Numbered from the stretch's first letter, positions 1-8,585 are shown. The stretch is DNA of 15,699 bases from an uncultured Collinsella sp. (GCA_900547855.1 URIK01000029.1:1-15699); one strand, 5' to 3'. The notes: generated from the sequence alone by a model not told the origin. A program made the numbers and translations.

Positions 1-50
1 TACGAGATTCATGAGCGTCTCGTGGGCTCGGAGATGTGTATAAGAGACAG
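1..50. other. Illumina Nextera P7/i7 adapter (not genomic)
   Basis: Positions 1-8 match the end of the P7 flow-cell oligo, 9-16 (TCATGAGC) fit an 8-base i7 index, and 17-50 match the Nextera read-2 adapter. That adapter ends in the 19-bp Tn5 mosaic end at 32-50. The genome begins at 51. Any reading frame through these bases (for example a leftward tail reading ISEPTRRS, or a rightward start MYKRQ) is artificial. Confidence 0.97.
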
Positions 51-854
51 GGCCATGACGGCGCCGATGCTGAGCCCCAGTTCCTCACACGCATCGAGCA
101 ACTGCTCGCCGTCGTCGAAGATTTCCTTGGCCGAGACGCCGGGGGAGAGCGACGAGGCAGAACCGGGGAGTTCGATAAACGTTGCGTAATCGACATTGTC
201 GAGCTTGCGCAGCATGGGGACGACGGTGTCGTCGGGCGCGCCGTCGGTCTCAAAGACGGAGTAGGCCTGGCCGCCCACTTCGGTGCGGTAGGTGCGGCAG
301 AAGGCGATGTTTACATGGGCGTAGGCGAGCAGGTTGGTGAGCGCGGCGAGTACACCGGGGACGTCCTTGTGCGCCACGAAGAGCGTGGAATACATGCCCG
401 AGATGTCGACGCCGACGCCGTTAATGCGGCTGATGCGCATCTTGCCGCCGCCCAGGCTCTCGCCGCGGACCTGTGCCGTGGCGCCCGTGTCGTCGACCAT
501 GTCAATGTCGACGGTGTTGGGGTGGATGGACGCGTCGTCGCCCTTGATGTCAAAGTGATATTCGAGGCCCTGCTCGCGTGCGAGGTCGAAGGCCTGCTTG
601 ATGTTCTCGTCATCGGTGTCGAGGCCCAGTATGCCCGCGACGAGCGCACGGTCTGTGCCGTGGCCGCGGTAGGTGTGGGCGAAGGAGTTCCACAGGCCAA
701 AGGTGACCTTGGTGATGCGACCTTCCAACAGGCTGGCGGCAACTTGGGCGCAGCGGAGGGCGCCGGCGGTGTGCGATGAGCTGGGGCCGACCATGACGGG
801 GCCCAAGATCTCGAATGCCGAGGTCGTAGCTAGTGTTTGCGGCTTGCCTGCCAT
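51..854 (-). CDS. sdaA: L-serine dehydratase (iron-sulfur), beta-ACT part fused to start of alpha part; 3' end cut by contig end
   Basis: This enzyme deaminates L-serine to pyruvate and ammonia in the cytoplasm, using a 4Fe-4S cluster carried on the alpha domain. The genomic part encodes 268 residues. The beta-domain signature GPSSSHTAG is at 23-31 and a conserved stretch with GHGTDRAL is at 64-71. An ACT domain, the usual serine-sensing module of this family, spans about 155-229. Residues 241-268 (SAKEIFDDGEQLLDACEELG and onward) resemble the start of a catalytic alpha subunit, so the full gene probably encodes a single beta-ACT-alpha chain. The catalytic cysteines would lie in the missing part. 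The start is supported by AAGGAG at 860-865, about 5 nt upstream. The gene is monocistronic on its 5' side, and its leader carries a long inverted repeat (878-998). The alternative is a separate beta subunit with a short tail, which the alpha-like end makes less likely. Confidence 0.88.
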
Positions 855-877
855 GGGTGCTCCTTTTCTATCCCGTC

Positions 878-998
878 GTTCCGAGGGCTTTGGTATTTGG
901 TCGCCTGCTCTACAGTCCTGGCTCGCACGGAGGCCACATTAAGTGGCCTCCGGCTCGTGCGGAACTCGCGACCGACCAAATACCAAAGCCCTCGGAAC
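878..998. repeat. Long inverted repeat with nested hairpin, upstream of the serine dehydratase gene
   Basis: A perfect 26-bp arm at 878-903 is the reverse complement of 973-998. The centre holds a second stem, 928-937 with 943-952 around the loop ATTAA, and a further CGCAC/GTGCG pairing (924-928 with 957-961). The element lies just upstream of the ribosome binding site, so a leftward transcript would fold it in its 5' leader. No T-run follows either arm, so it does not look like a standard intrinsic terminator. No ORF is present in this gap and I could not identify a convincing promoter. Confidence 0.9.
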
Positions 999-1092
999 TA
1001 AGGATACATGGTAGAGGCGCGTGTGCTGCAAAATTCATTAGCTGGTGACGCAGCGTGGGCTCATATCGAAGCATCTTCACCACCGTTTAAAT

Positions 1093-1128
1093 AAAAAGAA
1101 GTACCGGTTGGGAGCGGTACTTCTTTTT
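1093..1128 (-). terminator. Bidirectional intrinsic terminator downstream of metK
   Basis: A perfect 14-bp stem (AAAAAGAAGTACCG at 1093-1106 with 1115-1128) closes an 8-nt loop. The A-rich and T-rich ends provide a U-tract on either strand. It lies about 38 bp past the metK stop, so it mainly ends metK transcription, and it separates metK from the downstream serine dehydratase gene. Confidence 0.9.
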
Positions 1129-1165
1129 TAAGCGCTTATGTCGTTGAAACCTTGGCGGTTCTTAA

Positions 1166-2446
<1,281 letters not shown>

Positions 2447-2468
2447 GATTGTCCTTTCAAAAACGTGT

Positions 2469-2495
2469 CCCGGCGACCGTTACCATTCCGCCGGG
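2469..2495 (-). promoter_or_regulatory. Hairpin in the metK leader
   Basis: A perfect 7-bp stem (CCCGGCG at 2469-2475 with CGCCGGG at 2489-2495) around a 13-nt loop lies between the candidate metK -10 box and its ribosome binding site. metK leaders in several bacteria carry SAM-binding riboswitches. I cannot match this one to a named class, so only the hairpin itself is supported. Confidence 0.45.
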
Positions 2496-2513
2496 CTCTC
2501 TATGCAAGGGCAC

Positions 2514-2519
2514 ATCATA
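2514..2519 (-). promoter_or_regulatory. Candidate metK -10 box
   Basis: Read leftward the bases are TATGAT, one mismatch from TATAAT. They would give a leader of about 60 nt before the metK start. The -35 region (GTGTGA at 17-bp spacing) is weak, so this is a tentative call. Confidence 0.35.
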
Positions 2520-2562
2520 ACGCGTAAATCAAACATTCACACCCTTTCCGCACCGAGCCATT

Positions 2563-2679
2563 GGTTAGCTAATTTGGGACGGGGCTTTTTTAGCTACCCA
2601 ATCCGGAGTCTTCGGAGCCTAAGACCAATCTCGATATAGGGTAGCTAAAAAAGCCCCGTCCCAAAATTAGCTACCCAAT
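2563..2679. repeat. Long inverted repeat between metK and gltX
   Basis: Arms 2573-2599 and 2639-2665 are perfectly complementary over 27 bp. The pairing extends outward to about 2563 and 2679 with one bulge and one mismatch. Each arm contains a GGGACGGGGC block, a T-run and the small palindrome TAGCTA. The 39-nt centre (2600-2638) is not obviously structured. The element sits between divergent promoters, so termination of a gene is not its obvious role. It could insulate the two genes or be a non-autonomous mobile palindrome. Confidence 0.92.
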
Positions 2680-2721
2680 GACTGGGTCGGTGCCCTTTGT
2701 GCGGAGGTTGCTTTGATGCTT

Positions 2722-2727
2722 TATACT
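2722..2727 (+). promoter_or_regulatory. Candidate gltX -10 box
   Basis: TATACT at 2722-2727 lies about 40 bp before the chosen gltX start. No good -35 box is visible; TTGTGC at 2697-2702 gives a long 19-bp spacing. This position also argues against using the in-frame GTG at 2729 as the gltX start, because it would fall at or before the transcription start. Confidence 0.42.
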
Positions 2728-2767
2728 GGTGCAGTTAGACATCCATCCTGCAATCGAGGAGATTTCC

Positions 2768-4243
2768 ATGGCATCAGACGTTCGCGTCCGCTTTGCACCC
2801 TCACCGACGGGCAAGCTGCACATCGGCGGCGCCCGCACCGCTATCTATAACTGGGCTTTCGCCCGCGCAAACGGCGGCACGTTCATCCTGCGCATCGACG
2901 ACACCGACCCCACCCGCTCCACCGACGAGAACACGCAGATCATCCTGCGCGCCATGCGTTGGCTGGGCCTGGACTGGGACGAAGGTCCTGAGGTGGGCGG
3001 CGATTTTGGCCCCTACGCCCAGACCGAGCGCCTGGACCTGTACAAGCAGGCCGCTCAGAAGCTTTGGGACGAGGGCAAGGCCTATCCCTGCTTCTGCACC
3101 AAGGAGCAGCTCGACGCCGACCGCAAGGCCGCGCAGGAGCGCAAGGACCCCTTCCAGGGCTATCAGCGCCGTTGCCGCGATCTTGATCCCGAGGAGGCCC
3201 GCCGCCGCATCGAGGCCGGGGAGTCCTACGTCCTGCGCATCAAGGTGCCCGAGGACCGCGGCGACGTCGTCATCCACGACGCCGTCCACGGAGAGGTGAC
3301 CTTCGACGCCAAGGAACTCGACGACTTTGTCATCTTCCGCTCCGACGGTACGCCCACGTATAACTTCGCGACCGTCGTCGACGACGCCATGATGAAGATC
3401 ACCCACGTCATCCGCGGCGACGACCACCTGTCCAACACCCCGCGTCAGGTCATGGTCTACGAGGCCCTCGGCGCTCCCGTGCCCACGTTCGCTCACATCT
3501 CCATGATCCTGGGCGCCGACGGCAAAAAGCTCTCCAAGCGCCACGGCGCCACCTCGGTGGAGGAGTACCGCGACGCCGGCTACCTGTCCGACGCCTTTGT
3601 CAACTACCTGGCGCTGCTCGGCTGGTCGCTCGACGGCGAAACCACGATCATCCCGCGCGATGTCCTGGCCAGCAAGTTCTCGCTCGACCGCATCTCCAAG
3701 AACCCGGCGACCTTCGACCCCAAGAAGCTCGACTGGGTCAACGCCGAGTACATCAATGGCATGTCCGATGCTCAGTTTGCCGACGAGATCATGGTTCCCG
3801 AGCTGCACGAGGCGGGTCTCATCGAGGGTAATGTCGAGTACGGCGAGGACTGGATCGACGCGCTTGCCGCCATTGTCAAGCCGCGCACCAAGATGCCGGC
3901 CGACGCCGTGACCGTCGCCGCTCCCATCTTCGCTACGGCCGAGACGCTCGAGTATGACGAGAAGTCAGTTAACAAGGGCCTGGCCAAGGAAGGCATGGGC
4001 GCCATTCTGGATGCCGCCAAGGCCGCGCTCGAGGGCGTGGACGAGTGGACGGCTGCCGACATCGACGCCGCGCTTGAGCCGCTGCCCGAGCAGATGGACC
4101 TCAAGAAGCGCGTGGTGTTCCAAGCCGTGCGCGTCGCCGTCTGCGGCAACATGGTGAGCCCTCCGCTGGGCGAGACCATGGCGCTCGTCGGTCGCGACGA
4201 CTGCCTGGCGCGCATCGATCGCGCCCGCACGATGGCGCTGTAG
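2768..4243 (+). CDS. gltX: Glutamyl-tRNA synthetase
   Basis: This class I aminoacyl-tRNA synthetase attaches glutamate to tRNA-Glu. In lineages without glutaminyl-tRNA synthetase it also charges tRNA-Gln for later amidation; whether that applies here cannot be seen. The 491-residue product has the HIGH-type motif HIGG at 18-21 within FAPSPTGKLHIGG, and the KMSKS-type motif KLSKR at 254-258. A probable zinc site, C108-x-C110 with Y132 and C136, matches the pattern of the E. coli enzyme. The C-terminal anticodon-binding region runs from about 320. The ATG at 2768 was chosen because GAGGAG precedes it at good spacing; an in-frame GTG 39 bp upstream lies beside the -10 box. Codons are strongly C-ending, as expected for a highly expressed gene. 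A hairpin terminator follows at 4267. Confidence 0.97.
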   Translation: MASDVRVRFAPSPTGKLHIGGARTAIYNWAFARANGGTFILRIDDTDPTRSTDENTQIILRAMRWLGLDWDEGPEVGGDFGPYAQTERLDLYKQAAQKLWDEGKAYPCFCTKEQLDADRKAAQERKDPFQGYQRRCRDLDPEEARRRIEAGESYVLRIKVPEDRGDVVIHDAVHGEVTFDAKELDDFVIFRSDGTPTYNFATVVDDAMMKITHVIRGDDHLSNTPRQVMVYEALGAPVPTFAHISMILGADGKKLSKRHGATSVEEYRDAGYLSDAFVNYLALLGWSLDGETTIIPRDVLASKFSLDRISKNPATFDPKKLDWVNAEYINGMSDAQFADEIMVPELHEAGLIEGNVEYGEDWIDALAAIVKPRTKMPADAVTVAAPIFATAETLEYDEKSVNKGLAKEGMGAILDAAKAALEGVDEWTAADIDAALEPLPEQMDLKKRVVFQAVRVAVCGNMVSPPLGETMALVGRDDCLARIDRARTMAL

Positions 4244-4266
4244 CAGCAGCGTAAACGTATGTATCC

Positions 4267-4299
4267 GAGCCCCGTTCACCCGAGCGGGGCTCTTGTTTC
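4267..4299 (+). terminator. Intrinsic terminator after gltX
   Basis: An 8-bp stem, GAGCCCCG (4267-4274) with CGGGGCTC (4285-4292), is followed by the T-rich tail TTGTTTC. It lies 24 bp past the gltX stop and 33 bp before the priA start, so some readthrough into priA is possible. Confidence 0.8.
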
Positions 4300-4331
4300 T
4301 GTAGACGTATGGGATAGGAGGTGCTGGGGCC

Positions 4332-6785
4332 ATGGTCGAGCAACTTTCGCTGTTTGGTTCGACGGAAACGGAGGAAGCTCCGAAGTCCGCGGCTCCTGCC
4401 GCCGCCCCGGCGCAGCCCGAGCCCGCACCTGAGCCCATCGCCGCCTATGCGAGCGTGGTTCTCGACATCCCGACGCGTGCGCTGTCCGAGCCGTTTGCCT
4501 ATGGCATTCCTCAACCCCTTGCTAGCGAAGCGCAGATTGGATCCACGGTCCTGGTCCACTTTGGCAACCGTGCCGCCGCAGGCTATATCGTCGATATTGC
4601 GCCCGAACTGGGCGACTTGCAAGGCAACATTACCCTCGACACCGCGCGCATCAAGCCCATCGAGACCATCCTCAGCAAACCGTTCTTTGGCGCCGAGTCC
4701 GCCCGTATTGCACGTTGGATGAGCCGCGAGTATGTTGCGACGCTTTCCGAGTGCCTGCGCCTGTTCTTGCCTCCGGGCGGAAGCCCGCGCGTGGTCAAGG
4801 GCGATGACGGCGTGTGGACCGTTGAGCGCCCTGCCGTTAAACCCATCCAAAACCGCTGGGTCATGCTCACGCCCGAGGGTTTCGACTACACGCCGCCAAA
4901 GACCGCGGTCCGTCAGCGTCAGCTCATCGAGGCGCTCCAGTGCGGCCCGGTCACGACGCGCGACCTCAACCTGCTCTATAACAGTATGTCGGCGACCATC
5001 AAGGCGCTCGAAAAACGCGGCGTCGTGGTGGTGGAGGAGCGCCGTGCCTGGCGCGGTTGCAGCGAGCAGACCACGCTGTCCTCGGCAAGCGGCAAGGCGC
5101 CGGTCTCTCTTACCAACGGCCAGCAACAGGCACTCGCGCAGATTGAGCGCGCCCGTCTGGACGCTCATGGCGACGTGGTGCTGGTCGACGGCGTCACCGG
5201 CTCCGGCAAAACCGAGGTCTACCTCTCGGCGATTGAGCGCGTGCTGGCGACCGGCCGTTCGGCCTGCGTGCTCGTGCCCGAGATCTCGCTGACGGCTCAA
5301 ACTGTCGGCCGCTTCCGCTCGCGCTTCGGCGAGACGGTCGCTGTATTCCATTCGCGTCTTTCTGCTGGTGAGCGTCTGGACCAGTGGGATATGGTCGCCA
5401 GCGGTGCGGCCCGCGTGGTAGTCGGCGCCCGCTCGGCGCTCTTTTGCCCGCTCAGCGACCTTGGTCTCATCATCATCGACGAGGAGCACGAGACCAGCTA
5501 CAAGCAGGGCTCTAGTCCGCGCTACCATGCGCGCGAGGTGGCGGCCGAGATGGCGCGGCGCTACCGCTGCCCGCTCGTGTTGGGCTCCGCCACGCCCTCG
5601 GCCGAGGCCCTCGACCGCTGCCGCCGTGGCACGTATAACGGTGCCACCTGGACGCGCGTCGAGATGCCCGAGCGCCCGGGACACGCCGTGCTGCCGACAG
5701 TCCGCATTGCCGACCTGCGCCGCGAGTTCTCGCACGGCAGCCGCTCTATGTTCTCAAAACCCTTGATGGAAGGTCTGGAGCGTGTGGTCGAGCGCCGCGA
5801 GAAGGCAGTGCTACTACATAACCGCCGTGGCTTTGCGCCGTTCCTGATGTGCCGCGAGTGCGGCTGCGTCCCAACCTGCAACCACTGCTCCACCGCGCTT
5901 ACGTATCACGAGCGCACGCACACGCTGCAGTGTCACACCTGCGGATCGTCTTGGCGCGTGCAGCCGTATCCCGCGCCCACGAGCCGCTGTCCCAAATGCG
6001 GCAGTCGTTATCTGGCAAAAATGGGCCTGGGCACGCAGCAGATTGAGGACGCGCTGCACCAGATGCTGCCCGAGGACGTCGCCATCATTCGCATGGACGC
6101 CGATTCCACGCGTGGCAAGGACGCGCATAAAAAGCTGCTCGAGCAGTTCGATGCGGCCGATTGCGCGGTGCTGCTGGGTACCCAGATGATCGCCAAGGGC
6201 CTCGACTTTCCCGAGGTCACGCTCGTGGGCGTGGTCAATGCCGACTTTGCGTTAAAGCTGCCCGATTTTAGAGCGGGGGAGCGTGCCTACGATTTGCTGG
6301 AGCAGGTCGCGGGCCGCGCCGGTCGCGGCGATCGCCCCGGTGAGGTCATCATCCAGACCTATCTGCCCGAGGACCCGGTCATTCGCGCCGTCGCCGAGCA
6401 CGACCGTTCGATCTTTACCGACTACGACCTGGACCAGCGTCGCGACGCGCTGTATCCGCCGTTTGTTCGCCTGGTCAACATCTTGGTGTGGTCGGCGAAC
6501 CGAGACGAAGCGCAAGACTACATCGGTCGCATCGCGAAACTCCTCAAGCGCCGCTGGCATGTCGCCGCTCCTGACTTTTTGAGGGCGGGGAGTGCTGCGC
6601 CGCAGGTGCTGGGCCCTGCTTCGTGTGTAATCGAGAGAGCCAAGGACCGTTATCGCTATCACCTGCTTGTGAAGTCGCCCGTGGGGTACCATGTCTCTGA
6701 TGATATCGACGCCTGCCTCAAAGAGGTGGGCTCTGTGCGCGGCGTGAGCGTGAGCGTTGACGTCGATGCTTATGATTTGATGTAA
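4332..6785 (+). CDS. priA: Primosomal protein N' (PriA), replication-restart helicase
   Basis: PriA is a 3'-to-5' superfamily 2 DNA helicase that recognises stalled forks and reloads the replisome. The 817-residue protein has a 3'-DNA-end-binding domain at about 38-145 and a winged-helix region up to about 250. Helicase motifs include Walker A VTGSGKT (288-294), DEEH (383-386), GSATPSAE (418-425), GTQMIAKGLDFPEV (616-629) and QVAGRAGRGDRPGEV (658-672). The zinc-binding insert carries all eight expected cysteines (507, 510, 516, 519, 534, 537, 553, 556), so helicase activity should be intact. Residues 11-37 form an Ala/Pro/Glu-rich stretch before the DNA-binding domain that most PriA proteins lack. 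The start is supported by AGGAGG about 10 nt upstream. The gene ends 18 nt before def, suggesting co-transcription. Confidence 0.97.
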   Translation: MVEQLSLFGSTETEEAPKSAAPAAAPAQPEPAPEPIAAYASVVLDIPTRALSEPFAYGIPQPLASEAQIGSTVLVHFGNRAAAGYIVDIAPELGDLQGNITLDTARIKPIETILSKPFFGAESARIARWMSREYVATLSECLRLFLPPGGSPRVVKGDDGVWTVERPAVKPIQNRWVMLTPEGFDYTPPKTAVRQRQLIEALQCGPVTTRDLNLLYNSMSATIKALEKRGVVVVEERRAWRGCSEQTTLSSASGKAPVSLTNGQQQALAQIERARLDAHGDVVLVDGVTGSGKTEVYLSAIERVLATGRSACVLVPEISLTAQTVGRFRSRFGETVAVFHSRLSAGERLDQWDMVASGAARVVVGARSALFCPLSDLGLIIIDEEHETSYKQGSSPRYHAREVAAEMARRYRCPLVLGSATPSAEALDRCRRGTYNGATWTRVEMPERPGHAVLPTVRIADLRREFSHGSRSMFSKPLMEGLERVVERREKAVLLHNRRGFAPFLMCRECGCVPTCNHCSTALTYHERTHTLQCHTCGSSWRVQPYPAPTSRCPKCGSRYLAKMGLGTQQIEDALHQMLPEDVAIIRMDADSTRGKDAHKKLLEQFDAADCAVLLGTQMIAKGLDFPEVTLVGVVNADFALKLPDFRAGERAYDLLEQVAGRAGRGDRPGEVIIQTYLPEDPVIRAVAEHDRSIFTDYDLDQRRDALYPPFVRLVNILVWSANRDEAQDYIGRIAKLLKRRWHVAAPDFLRAGSAAPQVLGPASCVIERAKDRYRYHLLVKSPVGYHVSDDIDACLKEVGSVRGVSVSVDVDAYDLM

Positions 6786-6803
6786 CAACCCGAAAGGATG
6801 GCC

Positions 6804-7340
6804 ATGGAAGCCAACGGAATCGTACTTTCGCCCGACCCTCGTCTGCGTCAGGAGTGCGCCGTCATCGAGGAGATTACCCCGGCGATCGAGGCGCTTGCCG
6901 AGAAGATGAAGAAGATGATGTTCGAGAACGGCGGCTGCGGCTTGGCCGCCCCGCAGATTGGCGAGCTCATTCAGCTTGTCACTATCGACTGCGACTACAG
7001 CGACAAGAACGACTATGACCCGTACGTGCTCATCAACCCTGTCATTGTTGAGCAGAGCGACCATTTGGTGCCGTTTAGCGAGGGCTGCCTGTCCATCCCC
7101 GGCATTAGCTGCGAGATTGAGCGCCCCGACCACGTTGTCGTCGAGGCGTATGACCTGGACGCCAACCTGATTCGCTATGAGGCCTCGGGCGACCTGTTCT
7201 GCGTGTGCCTGCAGCACGAGATCGATCACCTGCACGGCAACACCATGTTCGAGCGACTCAAGCCGATGCAGAGGCTCAAGGCCGTCAAGGAGTACCAGGA
7301 CGCCCTGGCCCGCGGCGCTCGACCGGGCGAGACGGAGTAG
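6804..7340 (+). CDS. def: Peptide deformylase
   Basis: This metalloenzyme removes the formyl group from the initiator methionine of new proteins, the reverse partner of Fmt encoded next. The 178-residue product carries all three family motifs: GCGLAAPQ at 44-51, EGCLS at 93-97 with metal ligand C95, and QHEIDH at 137-142 with ligands H138 and H142 and catalytic E139. Length is typical. The ATG at 6804 was preferred over the in-frame ATG at 6798, because the latter overlaps the AAAGGA ribosome binding site (6793-6798). The gene lies close behind priA and is separated from fmt by 324 bp containing a palindrome and a terminator, so it is probably the end of the priA transcript. Confidence 0.96.
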   Translation: MEANGIVLSPDPRLRQECAVIEEITPAIEALAEKMKKMMFENGGCGLAAPQIGELIQLVTIDCDYSDKNDYDPYVLINPVIVEQSDHLVPFSEGCLSIPGISCEIERPDHVVVEAYDLDANLIRYEASGDLFCVCLQHEIDHLHGNTMFERLKPMQRLKAVKEYQDALARGARPGETE

Positions 7341-7348
7341 GTTTGTCC

Positions 7349-7447
7349 GTCCCCGGGGCGCCCGCCTATATCTTCCCGTGCTCAAACATTCTCGCTGCGC
7401 TGCGAAACTGCGCGCGGGACGAGATGTGGGCGCTCAGCACCGGGGAC
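7349..7447. repeat. Imperfect long palindrome downstream of def
   Basis: The outer stem GTCCCCGG (7349-7356) pairs perfectly with 7440-7447. After a 6-nt bulge on the right side, GCGCCC (7358-7363) pairs with GGGCGC (7428-7433). The next roughly 15 bases on each side are partly complementary (TCTTCCCGTGC against GCGCGGGACGAGA). The element begins 8 bp after the def stop and lacks a T-run, and a conventional terminator follows it at 7522. The rest of the 7341-7664 gap shows no convincing gene. Confidence 0.7.
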
Positions 7448-7521
7448 TGCGTTGTTCTGGCTCGGTTCGCCCGGGTGCCGTCGGGCCAGGGATGGGCGTC
7501 TTCGCTGATAGGTGCTTTGCT

Positions 7522-7559
7522 GAAAGAGCTGCTTTTATTGCGGCTCTTTCTTTGGTTTT
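7522..7559 (+). terminator. Intrinsic terminator of the priA-def transcript
   Basis: An 11-bp stem (7522-7532 with 7540-7550, one G-T pair) closes a 7-nt loop and is followed by TTTGGTTTT. It lies about 180 bp after def and 106 bp before fmt, implying a separate promoter for fmt between 7560 and 7650. The T-rich bases there show no clear -35/-10 pair. Confidence 0.85.
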
Positions 7560-7664
7560 GGGTATATTTGTTCTTGTTGAATTGTTATTGCGGATGGGCT
7601 GGGTACTTGGCTTTCCGCTGCTCTTTGTAGCCGTCTCGGCTTTGGTTGAGGGGAGACGTTCTTT

Positions 7665-8585
7665 ATGCGTATTGTCTTTATGGGTACGCCTGATTTTGCT
7701 GTGCCTTCGCTGACTTCGCTTTTTGAGGCTGGGAACGAGATTTCGCTTGTCATTACTCGTCCCGATGCTGTTCGCGGGCGTGGTAAAAAGTTGGAGCCGT
7801 CTCCTGTTAAGGCCAAGGCGCTTGAGCTTGGTCTTCCGGTTGTTGAGGCAAATCGTATGACGGCGGATGTTATCGATCAGCTCGAGGCTGCGGATGCCGA
7901 TATTTTCTGTGTGGCTGCCTATGGCTGCATTTTGCCTGATGAGGTGCTGCATATGGCGCCGCTTGGTATTGTGAATGTTCATGCGTCCTTGTTGCCTCGC
8001 TGGCGTGGCGCTGCTCCCATTCAGCGTGCCATTCTTGCTGGTGACGATGTTGCCGGCGTTTCTATCATGCGCATCGAGCATGGCGTTGATACTGGTGCTT
8101 ATTGCGCGCAGGCCTCGACCTCGGTTGCCGGTAAGCATGCCGAGGCGCTCACGATGGAGCTTGGCGAGCTGGGCGGTAAGCTGCTGGCCGATACGCTGCC
8201 GTCGCTTGCCGATGGTACCGCCGTGTGGACTGAACAGGATGAGGCGCTCGTTACCCATGCCGCCAAGATTTCTAAACAGGAGATGCGCCTGGATCCGCAA
8301 ATGGCGGCGCTTGATTGCGTGCGTCATGTGCTGGCCTCGTCCGATACCGCGCCTGCTCGTTGCGTGATTGCCGGCAAGACCGTGCGCGTGCTCGATGCTG
8401 CGCCGGCTGATGTGTCGCTTGGCGAGGGTCAGGTTCTCGTTAAGGCCAAGCGTGTTTACCTTGGTCTTTCCGATGGCACGGTTGAGCTGCTCGAGGTTAA
8501 GCCTGATGGCAAGCGTGCTATGGCTGCTTCTGCCTGGGCTGCTGGCCTGCAGGGTGCCGATCTTTCGTGGGGTGTTTTGTCATGA
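7665..8585 (+). CDS. fmt: Methionyl-tRNA formyltransferase
   Basis: Fmt transfers a formyl group from 10-formyltetrahydrofolate to methionyl-initiator tRNA, marking it for bacterial translation initiation. The 306-residue product starts with MRIVFMGTPDFAVPSL and has the catalytic-core motif NVHASLLPRWRGAAPIQRAI at 104-123 and GVDTG at 140-144. The catalytic triad corresponds to N104, H106 and D142. A C-terminal tRNA-binding OB-type domain follows from about 205. Length is normal. GGGGAG lies about 12 nt before the start. The stop overlaps the rsmB start as ATGA, so the two genes are likely translationally coupled. Codons, especially in the first half, are richer in third-position T than those of gltX. 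Confidence 0.96.
   Translation: MRIVFMGTPDFAVPSLTSLFEAGNEISLVITRPDAVRGRGKKLEPSPVKAKALELGLPVVEANRMTADVIDQLEAADADIFCVAAYGCILPDEVLHMAPLGIVNVHASLLPRWRGAAPIQRAILAGDDVAGVSIMRIEHGVDTGAYCAQASTSVAGKHAEALTMELGELGGKLLADTLPSLADGTAVWTEQDEALVTHAAKISKQEMRLDPQMAALDCVRHVLASSDTAPARCVIAGKTVRVLDAAPADVSLGEGQVLVKAKRVYLGLSDGTVELLEVKPDGKRAMAASAWAAGLQGADLSWGVLS

Noticed and set aside
36..779. A 247-codon rightward frame starting MYKRQ
   Set aside because: Its start is inside the adapter and the rest is antisense to the serine dehydratase gene.
2729..2767. Upstream GTG start for gltX adding 13 residues
   Set aside because: It falls beside the -10 box, lacks a ribosome binding site, and the ATG at 2768 has GAGGAG at proper spacing with the normal family N-terminus.
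2680..2767. T-box or other tRNA-sensing leader before gltX
   Set aside because: The likely leader is only about 35 nt, too short for a T-box, and no T-box sequence is visible.
2801..3808. A 335-codon minus-strand frame within gltX
   Set aside because: It is complementary to well-conserved synthetase motifs and has no ribosome binding site or family resemblance.
4101..5735. A 544-codon open frame on the minus strand across gltX and priA
   Set aside because: It lies opposite two clearly conserved genes, has no recognisable domain, and has the Arg/Ala/His-rich composition typical of antisense frames in high-GC DNA.
7492..7713. Possible small two-helix membrane protein in the def-fmt gap
   Set aside because: The hydrophobic residues come from the terminator hairpin and T-rich bases, the frame overlaps the fmt start, and no good ribosome binding site is present.
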